From Phycomyces nitens (lineage: Eukaryota > Mucoromycota > Mucoromycetes > Mucorales > Phycomycetaceae), in contig JAHRBC010000003.1 in assembly GCA_022702545.1 (NCBI GenBank), forward strand, positions 248,001-312,000: DNA of 64,000 nt, given 5' to 3'. A model generated the notes under the pieces. That model made no database searches. It was not told where the DNA came from and saw only the letters and a program-made list of their open reading frames with translations. Both the position numbers and the translations under genes were made by a program. Positions 1-10,420 of this stretch are shown here, piece after piece (position 1 is the first letter of the stretch; each line of letters starts with the position of its first letter).

Positions 1-166
1 GAAACAAGTGCTTCATATGTTTTATTTGCTGTCAATTTATAGACAAAAAAAACTATTGTATTTTACTTGTTTGCCCGAACCAATAGGATCTGTTAAAAAG
101 TCTTTTTTTATTTGAATAAAAAAAATCTTCTGAGTTGAAAAAAAGGCCTATATTTCCTACACCTTA
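1..166. repeat. Left arm of long inverted repeat around gag unit
   Basis: This stretch is a diverged reverse complement of about 2225-2391. The outer ~90 bp match best, from GAAACAAGTGC to GCCCGAACCAATAGG. The inner part (a T/A-rich tract, then CTGAG(T/A)TGAAAAAAAG) is weaker but aligned. The left arm may continue beyond the window start, so its outer end is not known. It could be a terminal inverted repeat, or the promoter region of an inverted transposase copy lying upstream. Confidence 0.75.
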
Positions 167-369
167 AAGTACTCTTGGTGCACTAGTAATCCAGCCCATT
201 TTTCCAGTGTGATTGCACTGAGATTGAGAATCTGGAACTATACTACGAATTACTAGCTGTCATCTGGATCAACTCGCTGAACCAAACATCGTACGTCACA
301 TCTGGAGGTCGTGCCAAGGAAATACAATTATTACAAACAACTCAAACAACGTATGGTGCATCATCATCC

Positions 370-2230
370 ATGTCTGACAACCCCTCAAGACTTACCAAGT
401 TCCTGGCCCCGCCCAAACCATTCAACGGTGGTCCCCATTGTGAGCCTCTCACCTGGCTTACTCACTTGGACCAAATTTGCAAGGGAATAGCTCTCTCGGA
501 CATGGAGGTACTCTTGGTTGCTGCAACGCATTTTGAAGGAAATGCCGCTCACTGGTGGTCAGCCCAAGAATCATCCACCACAACCTGGGAGGACTTCTGT
601 AACAAGTTCAAGAAACAATTTGCGTCTTCCCAGCTTGAGGATCTCTGGTGGGAAGAGATTGATACCATTAAGCAAGACAAAACACAGACTGTGGAGGACA
701 TTGCTTTCAGACTGCAGCAACTTTTTGGCTTTGTGGAGCTTACCAACAAAAGACAACAAATCCGTATCTTCCTCAGAGCAGTTCGTTGAGAAACTGCCTA
801 CAATATTGAAAAGAGAGGGATTCCTAACAGTTGGAACGATGTCGTTGCCCTAGCTCTCAAGATCCAGAATATTGAGGAGAAGTATGAGAGACCAAGCTCT
901 CACAGTCAGGCTTCGGGAAGCCACAGAGACGACTTCTCCGAACAGGATACCATTATCACTGGTGCACTCACTGACTTGGCCAACAAGTTTGAAGCTCTCA
1001 AGATACATATGGTTGAAGGCCAAGCTGTCCGTCAAACATACAGATGTTATATTTGTAACGAAGTGGGTCACAAGCAAGTGGCATGTCCCAAGGCTCCAAG
1101 ACAAGATGATTGACAGGTCCAAGGTTATTACCAAGGAATAAACGGTCAACCTCACCAGGACTATGGACAGAGGTACAGTCAAGGACCACCCCCAATGAAC
1201 CAAGGATACCAACAAGGTACAGGTGGTCAGCCATGCCAAGAACCTCTCCAAGGATACTCCCAAGATGCCTGTAACTACCAGAATGAGGATTCGGGAAAAG
1301 GCAAAGGATGTTAGTAAATGGGAATACTGACGTCCAACCCCAATTCCCCCCTCCCACCAAAGGTGCAGTGAACATCGTCGAGACTGCCAGTGTGTATAAC
1401 ACTCAGAAAAGAACAAAGTCAGATGCATCTATGTCAACTGCCAGCCCTCTCCCAAAAAGAAAAGATAAACAGAAGGCTACAGACACATCACAACAAGCTC
1501 ACAATTTCTTGCAGTTTCCCATGGCCATGAGCCAGTTCAACCCATCCCTGTTTCCTGTACCAAAGGCGTCAAGCAAAGTCCCAGTCCCAGTTCCCGTCTC
1601 CGCCAAGAAGACTAGGTCTAGGAAACCCCCAAGATACCTCCCAGTAGAGCTCCAGCACAAGGATATCTGGGAAAGACTTAAGACAGTTGATGCTGGTCTA
1701 TCGGTGGCTGATTGGATTTCCATTGACAAGCCTGCTATCAGAGACCTCAAAGATGGACTAAGGTTCATGTGTTCCAAGAAAGGCAAAGCAGTAGGCAAGA
1801 TCAATATGGTAGACATACAAGAATCAAGTGACACCGAATCGTCTACTTCGGTTGGATATGACTCAGATCAGGGAACACAAGGTTCATCATCAATCGACGA
1901 TTCAGAAACCAAAGACAGCACTGACAATGGCTATGAAAGCGAAGACACTGAATATGACCTCAATTACAACTACAATGACTTCGCTGCTAGTCAACCTCTG
2001 AGGGCCCCTATTGTCATCAACGATCATATCATCTCTGCTGTCTTTGATTCTGGAGCAAGTGTGTCTGTTCTCTCTTGTGCCTTGGCACAAAAGCTTGGTT
2101 TGGTACCAAATGGGGATTGACTTTCTTTGACCAGTTTGGAGGGACACTCCAAGGAAGCGTGTGATATAACGGTGAATATCACTGGAAAAACCCCTCGATT
2201 TCACCTAGTATAAATGGTGCAGATGGGTAC
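370..2230 (+). pseudogene. Ty3-type gag-protease remnant
   Basis: This is a decayed gag-protease region of an LTR retrotransposon. The first frame starts at ATG 370 and shows a retrotransposon gag core (HFEGNAAHWWSAQ, then the FCNKFKKQF block). It runs in frame through a TGA at 787-789 to a perfect CCHC zinc knuckle (CX2CX4HX4C, CYICNEVGHKQVAC, near 1042-1083), then a second in-frame TGA near 1111. After a frame change the reading continues from 1308 to 2120. That part has a proline/basic linker, an acidic Ser/Asp/Glu stretch and an aspartic protease motif (FDSGASVSVLS) near 2046. A recognisable tail persists to about 2212. Reverse transcriptase, RNase H and integrase are absent. Gag normally packages the element RNA and the protease matures the polyprotein; two stops and a frameshift make this copy inactive. 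No direct LTRs are visible; it lies between inverted repeats instead. Confidence 0.8.
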
Positions 2231-2391
2231 TAGAAACATAGAGCTTTTTTTCATCTCAGACATTATTTTTTTTAAAAATAAAAAGTATAATTTTGATGCA
2301 TCCTATTGGTTCGGGCAAAGGATCAAAGAACAATAGCCTTTTTCTTGTCTATAAAATGACAGCAAATAAAAATATGTAGCACTTGTTTCCT
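2225..2391. repeat. Right arm of long inverted repeat, next to transposase start
   Basis: This is the partner of 1-166. It begins in the decayed gag tail and ends with GCACTTGTTTCC, 30 bp before the transposase ATG at 2422, so it also covers the likely promoter or 5' UTR of that gene. Conservation is highest in CCTATTGGTTCGGGC (2307 onward) and in the outer 30 bp. Confidence 0.75.
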
Positions 2392-2421
2392 TTTTTATCT
2401 CACAATCAAATAATATAAACT

Positions 2422-4990
2422 ATGTCTTCTATTTCCGCACAAAACACTACTGCCTGTTACTGCAACAAATGCAGCAATAACCAGCAAGGATTCACTATTG
2501 TATCCAAGCGCACTTACCAACGCCATAGTAAGAGAGCAAGAACTGAAGAAACTGGCGAATTTGAGAGCAGTATGTATACTAGTGTTAATTTTCATTTACT
2601 GCGCAATAATAACTTGTATTTTTCAATTGAACTCAGGCACACAAAGTGATATGATGGATTTGGACGTTGAGGGTAAAATATATTTATTTGAAAACCAGTG
2701 CAGAGTAATAAACTAATCTAACCCATATTTGCAGCAATGCCGATTATTGAATCCGAATCCGTGGCAGTTGACAGTCAGCCCAGCTTACCTTTTGGGGATT
2801 ATGACCAAATGGTTGATGCCGATCAACTTGACAATGAGGTCAATGGCGATGGTGCCGAAATCACCAACGACTCTGACAATGACAGTGATGATGAAGCCGA
2901 TGTCGAGGAGATTGAGGTCGAGGAGTTTGATAGTGAAGGTCAGTATTGAATAGCTATAATACAAAAGCAAGCAAAAATTGAGTGTTAATAATTTTCCTTT
3001 TTAAATAATAGACCCTTTTGCTACTCCTGGTATGCCCGAAAACCCAGTGCACAGAGCAATTGCCATTTTCGTTGTTCTGTTTGCATCCCGTTATGTGGTC
3101 GATAAGGGTGCTGTTGTCTTGATTGAGTTCATCAACAAACTCTTGACGATTTACGGACAGGACTTCCAATTGCCCTCAAGCCTTTCTGGTCTCCAAAGCA
3201 TGACGGGTTTCACTGCCTTGACCAAGGGTGTAAAGAGATTCGTTGTGTGCCAGGATTGCCACACGGTGTATGAGGAAGCTGGGTCTGCTCCACTTCGGTG
3301 CGATTCTGCTAAGCTCGGTTCCCAATCTGTATGTGGTTGTCAATTGATGAAGCAATCGTCATCTGGTGCTTTGGTTGCCAAGAGATCGTACGTCTATCAG
3401 TCCGTCAAGCAGGCGTTGAGAGTCCTTTTCCTCCGCCCGGATTTTGAGACCAAGATTCGTCACTGGAACCAGGAGCTAAAAGTTGTAGACACCATGTGCG
3501 ATATCTACGATGGTGCAATGTGGAAGGGTCTCCAGGACATGGGTGGTGTTTCGTTCGTTGCAGATCCACGTTCTTTGATGCTGACACTGAACATTGACTG
3601 GTTCCAGCCCTTTGATGGAATCAGCTATTCTTGTGGTGCCATCTATCTTGTAATCAATAATTTGCCTAGGGAGGAAAGGTTCAAGGCCGAAAATACTATT
3701 CTCGTCGGTCTGATGCCTGGACCCAAGGAGCCAAAGACAGATGAGATCAACAGTTATCTCAAGCCGTTGGTCGATGAACTGGAGCAGTTGTTTGTTGGAA
3801 TAAGGATCCCGACCTACGAGTGCCCGTCTGGTGTCAATGTCCGTGCTGCATTGTTGATGGTGGCGTGCGATATCCCAGCTGCAAGGAAGACGAGTGGGTT
3901 TACGGCACACAACAGCACCAATGCATGCTACAAGTGCAATCGTCAGTTCTCTCGTTTGGAGGGGTCAAACCAGGTGGATTTCCGTGGATTTGACTATTCA
4001 CAATGGTCTCTTCGGACATCAGTTGACAACAGACACCATGCAACACTTTGGAAAGATGCCCAGACGATTTCCGAAAGGCATGGACTTGAAGTTGAGAATG
4101 GTGTACGATGGTCAGAGCTTCACCGCCTCCAGTATCTTGATCTTGTCCGCGCAACTGTGGTGGACCCCATGCACAACCTCTTCCTGGGAACCGCCAAGAG
4201 AATGGTTGAAAACTGGATCTCTGGTGGTGATTTGTCCAATGACGATCTTCTTGTGATGCAGGAGATAGCAGACACCATGGAGCTGCCAAGTGATTACAGT
4301 TCACTAAAGACAAAGATTGCCAGGGGATTTCCATTCATGAAAGCAGACGAGTGGAAATCTTGGGTGCTGGTATATTCGCCTGTTGCATTGAAGCCCGTTC
4401 TCCTGCGTCAAAAGTTTAACAGTTGGATGAACTTTGTGGATGCCTGCCGCCTGATTGTCAAGCCATCTGTGTCCTTCCAGGATGTTGACAATGCCCATCA
4501 CCACCTTCAGCAATTCTGCCAAGAGTGCGAGCGCCTTTACCCTCCAAGTCTTCTCACCTGCAACATGCACCTGCACCTCCATCTTCATAAGACCATCAAT
4601 GATTTTGGACCGGTGTACGGCTATTGGCTCTTTGGGTTTGAGAGGTACAACGGATTGCTAAAGAACGTGAGCACGAATGGAAAGAATGGGTTTGAGGCAA
4701 CCTACATGCGGAAATTTGTCCAGGACGTATTCAAGAATGATTATGTCAATGCTGTTCTACAATATCCAAGCCAAGACATCTTCACTCCTCTCTTTTCAAA
4801 CCTCCTCTCTGCCTCCACCTCTGCCTCTATCCCTACCCCCACACCCACACCCACACCAACACCAACACGACGCCCGTTCAGATTGCTGGATTTCATCGAA
4901 GCTTCAGAGAATTCTGAATTCCCAATCAAGGGTAACGAGCCTCTTCCCCCTCTGCGTTTCCTCTGCTTCAAAAGTCTGCCACAAAAATGA
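2422..4990 (+). CDS. Tnp2/CACTA-like (CMC, Plavaka-type) transposase, main part
   Basis: I model four exons: 2422-2569, 2637-2672, 2735-2938 and 3012-4990. All introns are GT-AG and the frame is continuous, giving 788 aa. The N-terminus has a small Cys-rich motif (CYCNKC) followed by a basic stretch. An acidic linker follows (about residues 70-130). The large exon holds the transposase core: DCHTVYEE, a CxC pair, LNIDWFQPF, a CYKCNR knuckle, and VDPMHNLFLGTAKRM, a block typical of Tnp2-type transposases. The enzyme would cut and paste a DNA transposon in the nucleus. Introns in a transposase argue for an element expressed by the host splicing machinery. The stop at 4988-4990 overlaps the ATG of the next ORF (ATGA), which encodes what looks like the protein's missing C-terminus; a one-base indel in a C run near 4945-4950 would explain this. 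Assignment within the CMC group is by motif memory only. Confidence 0.85.
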
Positions 4991-5535
4991 GTGATATTGA
5001 CTATCCTCAATTGTTGGCTTACTATGTGGATACGTATGACATTGACACCCTCCAGCATTATCAACATGCCACTTCTTCTTCGTTGTTTGTTGACAATCAG
5101 ATCGTGAAGCTGAAATCGATAAATCTCCTTGGCCAAGTTTATCGTGGACACAATAGCTCTGGAAATGGTGGATCTCGTGTACAAGCTTTGTTTGGTAGCA
5201 GCACTGGTGAGAACCAGACCGCCTATACTGGGCAGATACAGTATATTTTTGTTCATCAGTTTACGCCGCCTCTCTCTGCCTCTGTCCGTTTAAATCGTCG
5301 TGGCTATCAAAGCCAGCATGTCTTTGCCTTTGTGCGATGGAATGGTGTCTGTTATGAACGATCACGCGAAGATGAAGGTGTTGACATCTGTTTGCCCAGT
5401 TTTTCTCCTGCTACCAATGAGTGCATCTTGCCAGTGCATCGCCTTCTTTTGGAAGTTGCGACTGCCACACACACAAGCCGAAATGGTATAAAGAGGATGC
5501 TGGTCATTCCTTTGCCAAAGAAACTTTGCGTGTAA
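4987..5535 (+). CDS. C-terminal continuation of Tnp2-like transposase
   Basis: An open frame of 182 aa starts at the ATG that overlaps the stop of the preceding ORF. It contains YTGQIQYIFVHQF and HVFAFVRWNG, a beta-rich segment that I associate with the C-terminal part of fungal Tnp2-like transposases. It is probably not an independent gene. It is offset by one base from the upstream ORF, and upstream reading in its frame joins sensibly at the CCCCC run near 4945-4950. The alternatives are a reinitiating second cistron or a programmed -1 shift. A run of A with AATAAA-like sequence follows at once (5533-5545), suiting a polyadenylation site. Confidence 0.65.
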   Translation: MSDIDYPQLLAYYVDTYDIDTLQHYQHATSSSLFVDNQIVKLKSINLLGQVYRGHNSSGNGGSRVQALFGSSTGENQTAYTGQIQYIFVHQFTPPLSASVRLNRRGYQSQHVFAFVRWNGVCYERSREDEGVDICLPSFSPATNECILPVHRLLLEVATATHTSRNGIKRMLVIPLPKKLCV

Positions 5536-5656
5536 TAAAAAAAAAAATATCTTTTCTCTTTTATAAAGAACAAACAGAAATAGCATTGCCTTTATAAATG
5601 TCGTCAAAACGTAACGCGTGTCAAAAAAATAGATGGAGAGATAAAAAATTATTTTA

Positions 5657-6845
5657 TTAAAGCCCATGTCTAAGAGCCCACTGAGCAAGACTGGGATTTA
5701 AATTGGTCGGGACTGCCACGTCCACAGTTCTGCCATAAACCCTTGACAGCAACTGGTGAGAGTTTGCTCCAAGTTGGAGACCAACGAATCTATCAATGAC
5801 TTGGATAAATCGGTTGTACTATCAATTGCACATTAGTAATCTAAAGTCATCCAAAATATTATTTATAATCAGCTCAACAACTCACTTCATCGCTTCTCCA
5901 ACTTGGGCGGACGGTCCGAATCACACGTCTTCTTCCAGTTTCGGAGACTTCGTCATCCGATTCTCCTCCGGACATTGCTTCCTTGGGGAGTGCATTGGCA
6001 CAATCCCGGCCCATCTCTTGGTTGATGGCAACCATGTTGCTGCCGTATGCCTTTGTTCGGCGCTTGTGGTTCTAATAATAACCTTGTTATTATTTTTTGG
6101 AATAGATTTTTAATATATCAAGGATAACTTACTTCACCAGCACGTCTGGCTCTCCGTGAACGTGTGTTCGTGATCTCTTTTGCAGCAGCAGAGATCTTCT
6201 CCTGTTTGCATCTGTTGATGAAGTTTTTGTGGAGCTTATCACGAAGATCCTTGGTTCTCATCCCATCACCAGCAAACTTGCGCTCCAGGACGACAAGAAG
6301 CCTGTTCACTAACTCCTTGTTTGGAGTCACATTAAAGTGAACATCCGTGTTCCACCTGGGCTTGTTAGTGTTGGCCAAGATCTCTGCTGGAGTATTTGCA
6401 TGGAAATTTGGCTCCCACAAGAACTCACGGATCTTTCTCTGATATAGTAAACAAGTTAATGAATTGATAATATAGTATAAGGTATAATACTTACATTGAC
6501 CTCCACTGATGTTTTATGGCTGGGTCCGGCCAAACCAATGGCCTCCACAACCGCAACATTGCTGGGTTCACTGGTGGCAGTGGCAGGAACCTCTTCTCCA
6601 AAATTGTCAATGGCCTTAATGGCTTCACGGGTTCCAGCAATGATGACACCAAGTCTGGCATCCATCGTTACCAGTTTGGTGTTGGAGGTCACCAACTCGC
6701 CTTCTACATTGGTGACCTTATCTTCCACTCTGGTCATGTTGTCTTGAATTCCAGAGAGCATCTCGACAATTTGCTCCATGTTGGCAGGAGTGAGAGCAGG
6801 AGCAGGAGTGGGACGAGGAGCAATCGATCTTCTTTGGTTAACCAT
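5657..6845 (-). CDS. Transposon-associated second protein, convergent to transposase
   Basis: I model four exons on the minus strand: 6845-6495, 6438-6133, 6071-5886 and 5818-5657. All introns are phase 0 GT-AG and the product is 334 aa. The N-terminus is Pro/Ala-rich, followed by a predicted coiled coil (MEQIVEMLSGIQDN to VTMDARLG). Next comes a conserved-looking region (FLWEPNFHANTP, KPRWNTDVHF, ELVNRLLVVLERKF) and a basic stretch (NTRSRRARRAGE, NHKRRTKAYGS). An acidic linker and a C-terminal block (VRPSWRSDEYNRFIQVIDRF) complete it. The ends of this gene and the transposase are only 122 bp apart. I infer an accessory DNA-binding partner of the transposase, comparable in role to the second protein of plant CACTA elements. 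That function is not shown by any motif I can name. Confidence 0.75.
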
Positions 6846-6955
6846 TTTCTAGAATATGGTAAAGTATATTTCGATTATAATTATTAGTTTTTGTTCAATT
6901 GAAATAAAAATAAATATAATATACATACAAAAACTGTTTTGTTGGGTGGGTGAGT

Positions 6956-6956
<1 letters not shown>

Positions 6957-6987
<31 letters not shown>
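6957..6987. repeat. (GT)n microsatellite
   Basis: An uninterrupted run of about 15 GT units lies 110 bp upstream of the minus-strand gene that starts at 6845. Confidence 0.95.
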
Positions 6988-6990
<3 letters not shown>

Positions 6991-7286
6991 GGTAAGAGAG
7001 GTTGAATATCAAAAAGGCCGTTATATATAGGCATTTTGAATGACTATAAAGATGTTCCTCTATTGTCTTGAAGCACTGAGATGCAAATCGGCCTTGATAT
7101 TGTTTTTGGGCTCAATCCATCATGCTTTCCGCAGCATGCTTCAAAGGTGAAAAAAATTTCAGACTCTCTCCTTTTTTTTGGTTCCCTTTATTTTTCCTTT
7201 TGTTTGCTTTTTTAATATCGGCGCCTTTCTCTGGTAAGACATTTTTTATACCTCTTTATACACACAAATTAACCTCTTTTTCATAG

Positions 7287-7797
7287 ATGTGCGCTCCCAT
7301 TGCAACTCATCCTTTCCACAATGGCCATCTAGACAAATACTCACTGGCCGCATTCACTGGTACCATCATCTTGATAAAAATTATTTTCACTTTCTCTTTT
7401 AGATTGGCCAAACAACTTATATAGGGATGCCATCGGCACCAGGTAAAATTTTTTCTTTCAATCATACTTGTTCCCTCTCTGACTCTATTCCATTGTAGAC
7501 TGCCCTTTCTATTCATGCCATCGGCCTCCTCCATCATTCGCAATTGTAATCATAAAGGTAATATTCTTTATAAATCTCTTTTTGCTTATCCAAAATATTA
7601 TTCAGATTATTTATTAATTATTATTATTATGTGTTTTATAGACTCACTTGGGCTTCCTTTACACACCATACCCCCTACTTTGATAACCCATTTGGCTCCT
7701 GGTATGTAAATTAAATATATCATCACTCTGTTCACCCATATTAATTTTTATTCCCTTTTTTATAGTAAAACCTGCCACACAGCCCATCCAGCCTTAA
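7287..7797 (+). CDS. Unrecognised 87-aa gene of five micro-exons
   Basis: I model exons 7287-7359, 7403-7442, 7499-7557, 7642-7701 and 7766-7797 (TAA 7795-7797). Every junction is GT-AG and the frame stays open through all four introns (43, 56, 84 and 64 nt). Branch-like motifs sit 15-25 nt before acceptors: ttaac at 7270 and ctgac near 7480. A further intron precedes exon 1 (7234-7286; the ATG is the first codon of its exon) and another follows the stop (7840-7911), so the transcript would have spliced UTRs. The protein starts MCAPIATHPFHNGHL and is rich in Pro, His and Leu. I see no signal peptide, domain or known family. It could instead be a spliced non-coding RNA or the tail of a decayed gene. 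It lies between the transposase/helper pair and the Tc1 element. Confidence 0.45.
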
Positions 7798-7959
7798 AAT
7801 TCAAGTCCCCTTTGCGCACTCTTGCCCATCTCTTGCAATGTAAGTATCTTTTGACACACAAAAATTTTCTCTTTGTACCCCACATCATTAACACTTCTTT
7901 ATCTTTTACAGAACACTCCTGCAGCCCAAAAAATTGCTGGATATTCATATTTTTGCAGG

Positions 7960-8728
7960 TATTTTTTATGTAGAAAAATATTCCATCCAAATAGCAGCAA
8001 GCAACCGGGTAGAAACGGCTAGGCATAGGAATAGGCGTAATAATAGACCCTAAACCTAGAAACATTCTATTCTTTCCAATAAAAATAAAAGCGTAAACCA
8101 TTACCAATCCAATATAAACGGGAAATCAAATAATGGGTGATATATTACTGGTGAAGAAGAATAAAGAGGCTTTCAAGTGTTTGATTTGATTGGTCTTGGG
8201 TAGTAACCACTAGTAGATACATCGAGTTTCTACAACTCGCAACATAAAGATATGTGACGTATCTGAACATTTCAACGACCACGTTGAGACGACCAAAATA
8301 GAACCGTTCTTTTAAATACTTTTTTTCATCGTTCCAAATCAGATCTATATACCGAAAGTGCTAACAGACCTCACCTGCGGCACATTTTTACATGTTTCTA
8401 CTACTGCAAACCACGACACCGAGGTACCTGTGAAGCTAGCATGCCTCCTAGTTGAAAAAATATTTAAACTAGGTGAAACCCACCCCTTTTCAGTACCATA
8501 ATGCCGGATTTCTGGTACTACAAACAGCCCCTCTTTTGCAGTGAGATATGACAGATAGGAGAACCTAGGTTCCTATCAGGTTGTAAGACTTGAAATAAAC
8601 ATGGTAAAAGTTGTGACAGCAAACACTGGAAAAAGTATACGATTTTATGGTAGAGAAATATCTGTAGTATCAAAGTATCATCATCAATTTATTGTTATTT
8701 CAATCTATATTTCTCCACCATACAAATA
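7960..8728. other. Non-coding stretch with three inverted repeats
   Basis: I find no supported gene. Three hairpin-forming sequences are present: 8492-8519 (7-bp stem AGTACCA/TGGTACT), 8554-8577 (GATAGGA(G)AACCTAGG..., near-perfect 22-24 bp palindrome) and 8646-8661 paired with 8707-8722 (15 of 16 bp). The last pair ends 6 bp before the Tc1 element. Confidence 0.7.
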
Positions 8729-10069
8729 CAGGGTCCAGTAAAAAACTGTGGTGGTTTTAATGTCCGATAAAAAAGAAGATAAAAGTCTTGTATCTTTAAT
8801 CGTGTAGTAAAGAATGTAAAGACTACATATAGCCATGAGATTCATAGAGACTAATCTTCAATGTATGAAGTTTACAATAGTAAAAAAATGCGTTATGTTT
8901 AATATGGAATATGCATAAATTTATTTGCTTTCAAAGCAGCTAATCTGATATCCATGTGGAGACAGTATCGTTCACAAACATCTACTGTCACCATTCTCCA
9001 GCTTTCTTGTAAAGCCTCCTTCAACTCGTCCAGAGTGGTAGGCTTGTGAGGCCTCATCCTCAAAAGGTCATCCAAAAGACTCCAGATGTTTTCGATTGGG
9101 CTGAGGTCAGGACTGTTTGGTGGCCACTCCAAGACCTTCAGCCCAAGATCTTCTTTACACCTTTCTGACATGGCTGCTTTATGGGAGGTGGCATTGTCTT
9201 CTTGGTAAATGTAGCCACCACCCTCAACATGGGGAAGACTCTCATAGAAAGGCAAAAAGAGTCTTGCAAAACCTTCACATACTTTTTGGCATTCATATTG
9301 CCATCCAAGACAACAAGTGGTCCAACCCCTCCTGCCCAGATACACCCCCAGATCATGATTGAACCTCCATTTCCTTGCACTTTTGGAGTAAGGCAGTCAG
9401 GGTGGTACTTCTCATTAGGCTCACGCCAAACATGGGTACGGCCATTCTTCTTGAAGAGAGAGAACTTAGACTCATCACTCCAGATCACCTTTTCCCATTG
9501 CTGATCCCAGTTTTTTACAGCATTGTAAAAAGTGCGGCGCTTTGCAATGTGCTCCTTAGTCAGGAGAGGCTTCGCGAGAGCTACACATGAATGAATATTC
9601 ATTCTGTGTAAAGTCGTGCTAATAGTCTTTGCACAAACAGATTTTCCCGTCTCTTCCTTTATGGTGCAAGCCATGTCACCCAAAGTCTGATGACGATCTC
9701 TCTTCAAGTTGAACATGAGATGTCTTTCTTCTCTGGGAGTAAGTCGCTTTGGTCTTCCTGAACGGCTCTTGTCAGCAACAGACCCAGTTTCGTTGTATTT
9801 TTTAATAATACGAGAGATTGTAGTAGGTGGGACGTTTTCGTGTCTCGCAATGTCGGCAACTTTCATTCCGGCCATGTTAAGCCCAATTAAGATTCCTTTT
9901 CTCAAATCTGAAAGCTTTTGCAAGGTCCTGTGGGGTTGAGTGTTTTGTACTTTAGGCATGATGATAAAGTTATTAATGGAATTTAAGAGATTAAGAAAAG
10001 CAAAGTGTAAAGGTGTCTAAAGAGATGAAAATCTGAGATTCAAAGTGCAGAATTTGTTACCCGACCCTG
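8729..10069 (-). mobile_element. Tc1/mariner element (1341 bp)
   Basis: The ends read CAGGGTCCAGTAA and, on the other strand, CAGGGTCGGGTAA: an imperfect terminal inverted repeat. Both ends are flanked by TA (8727-8728 and 10070-10071), the expected Tc1/mariner target duplication. Size and internal transposase fit the family. The right flank continues as AT-rich non-coding sequence. Confidence 0.93.
8899..9959 (-). pseudogene. Tc1-family DD34E transposase, one frameshift
   Basis: The transposase starts at 9959 (MPKVQNTQPH). It has an N-terminal helix-turn-helix (ILIGLNMAGMKVADIARHEN), a GRPKRLT hook and the catalytic core. The three acidic residues are present: D in VIWSDESKF, D in YQEDNATSHKA, and E in SPDLSPIENIW, with 34 residues between the second and third. 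The first frame fails near 9258-9263 and the second frame (stop 8899) carries on the homology, so a single one-base indel at the VLQD/LFLPFYES boundary separates the halves. A working enzyme would excise and integrate the element at TA. No other stop is seen, so the inactivation looks recent. Confidence 0.92.
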
Positions 10070-10306
10070 TATGAATGATACTATAGGGAATGACGCCTGG
10101 TCTATCAGAGAAATAGGTCTTTAGTTCCGCTTTAAAAACCTTTGATACCCCCCAACTTTTCTGTTATTAAAGAGGTCTAGTTTATTTTATATTTCGTGTC
10201 AAGTAAGCCTATTATTTATTGTATATTGTGCCATATAAAGCTAATTGCAATATTGCGATTTACAATCTATTCATATTCTTTACTTTTAATCTCAGTAACT
10301 CATTTC

Positions 10307-10420
10307 TTTAGACTGAAAAGCAAAGGGAAATAGTGTCTTTAGACTGAAAAGCAAAGGGAAATAATGTCTTTTAGACTGAAAAGCAAAGGGAAATAATGTA
10401 TTTTAGACTGAAAAGCACCA
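10307..10420. repeat. 31-32 bp tandem repeat, about 3.5 copies
   Basis: The motif TTTAGACTGAAAAGCAAAGG recurs with the core GACTGAAAAG at 10311, 10342, 10374 and 10406. The last unit is cut short after AAAAGCA. Confidence 0.95.

Noticed and set aside
5796..6113. Plus-strand 105-codon frame between transposase and helper gene
   Set aside because: It overlaps exon 3 and an intron of the minus-strand helper gene, whose spliced frame is much better supported.
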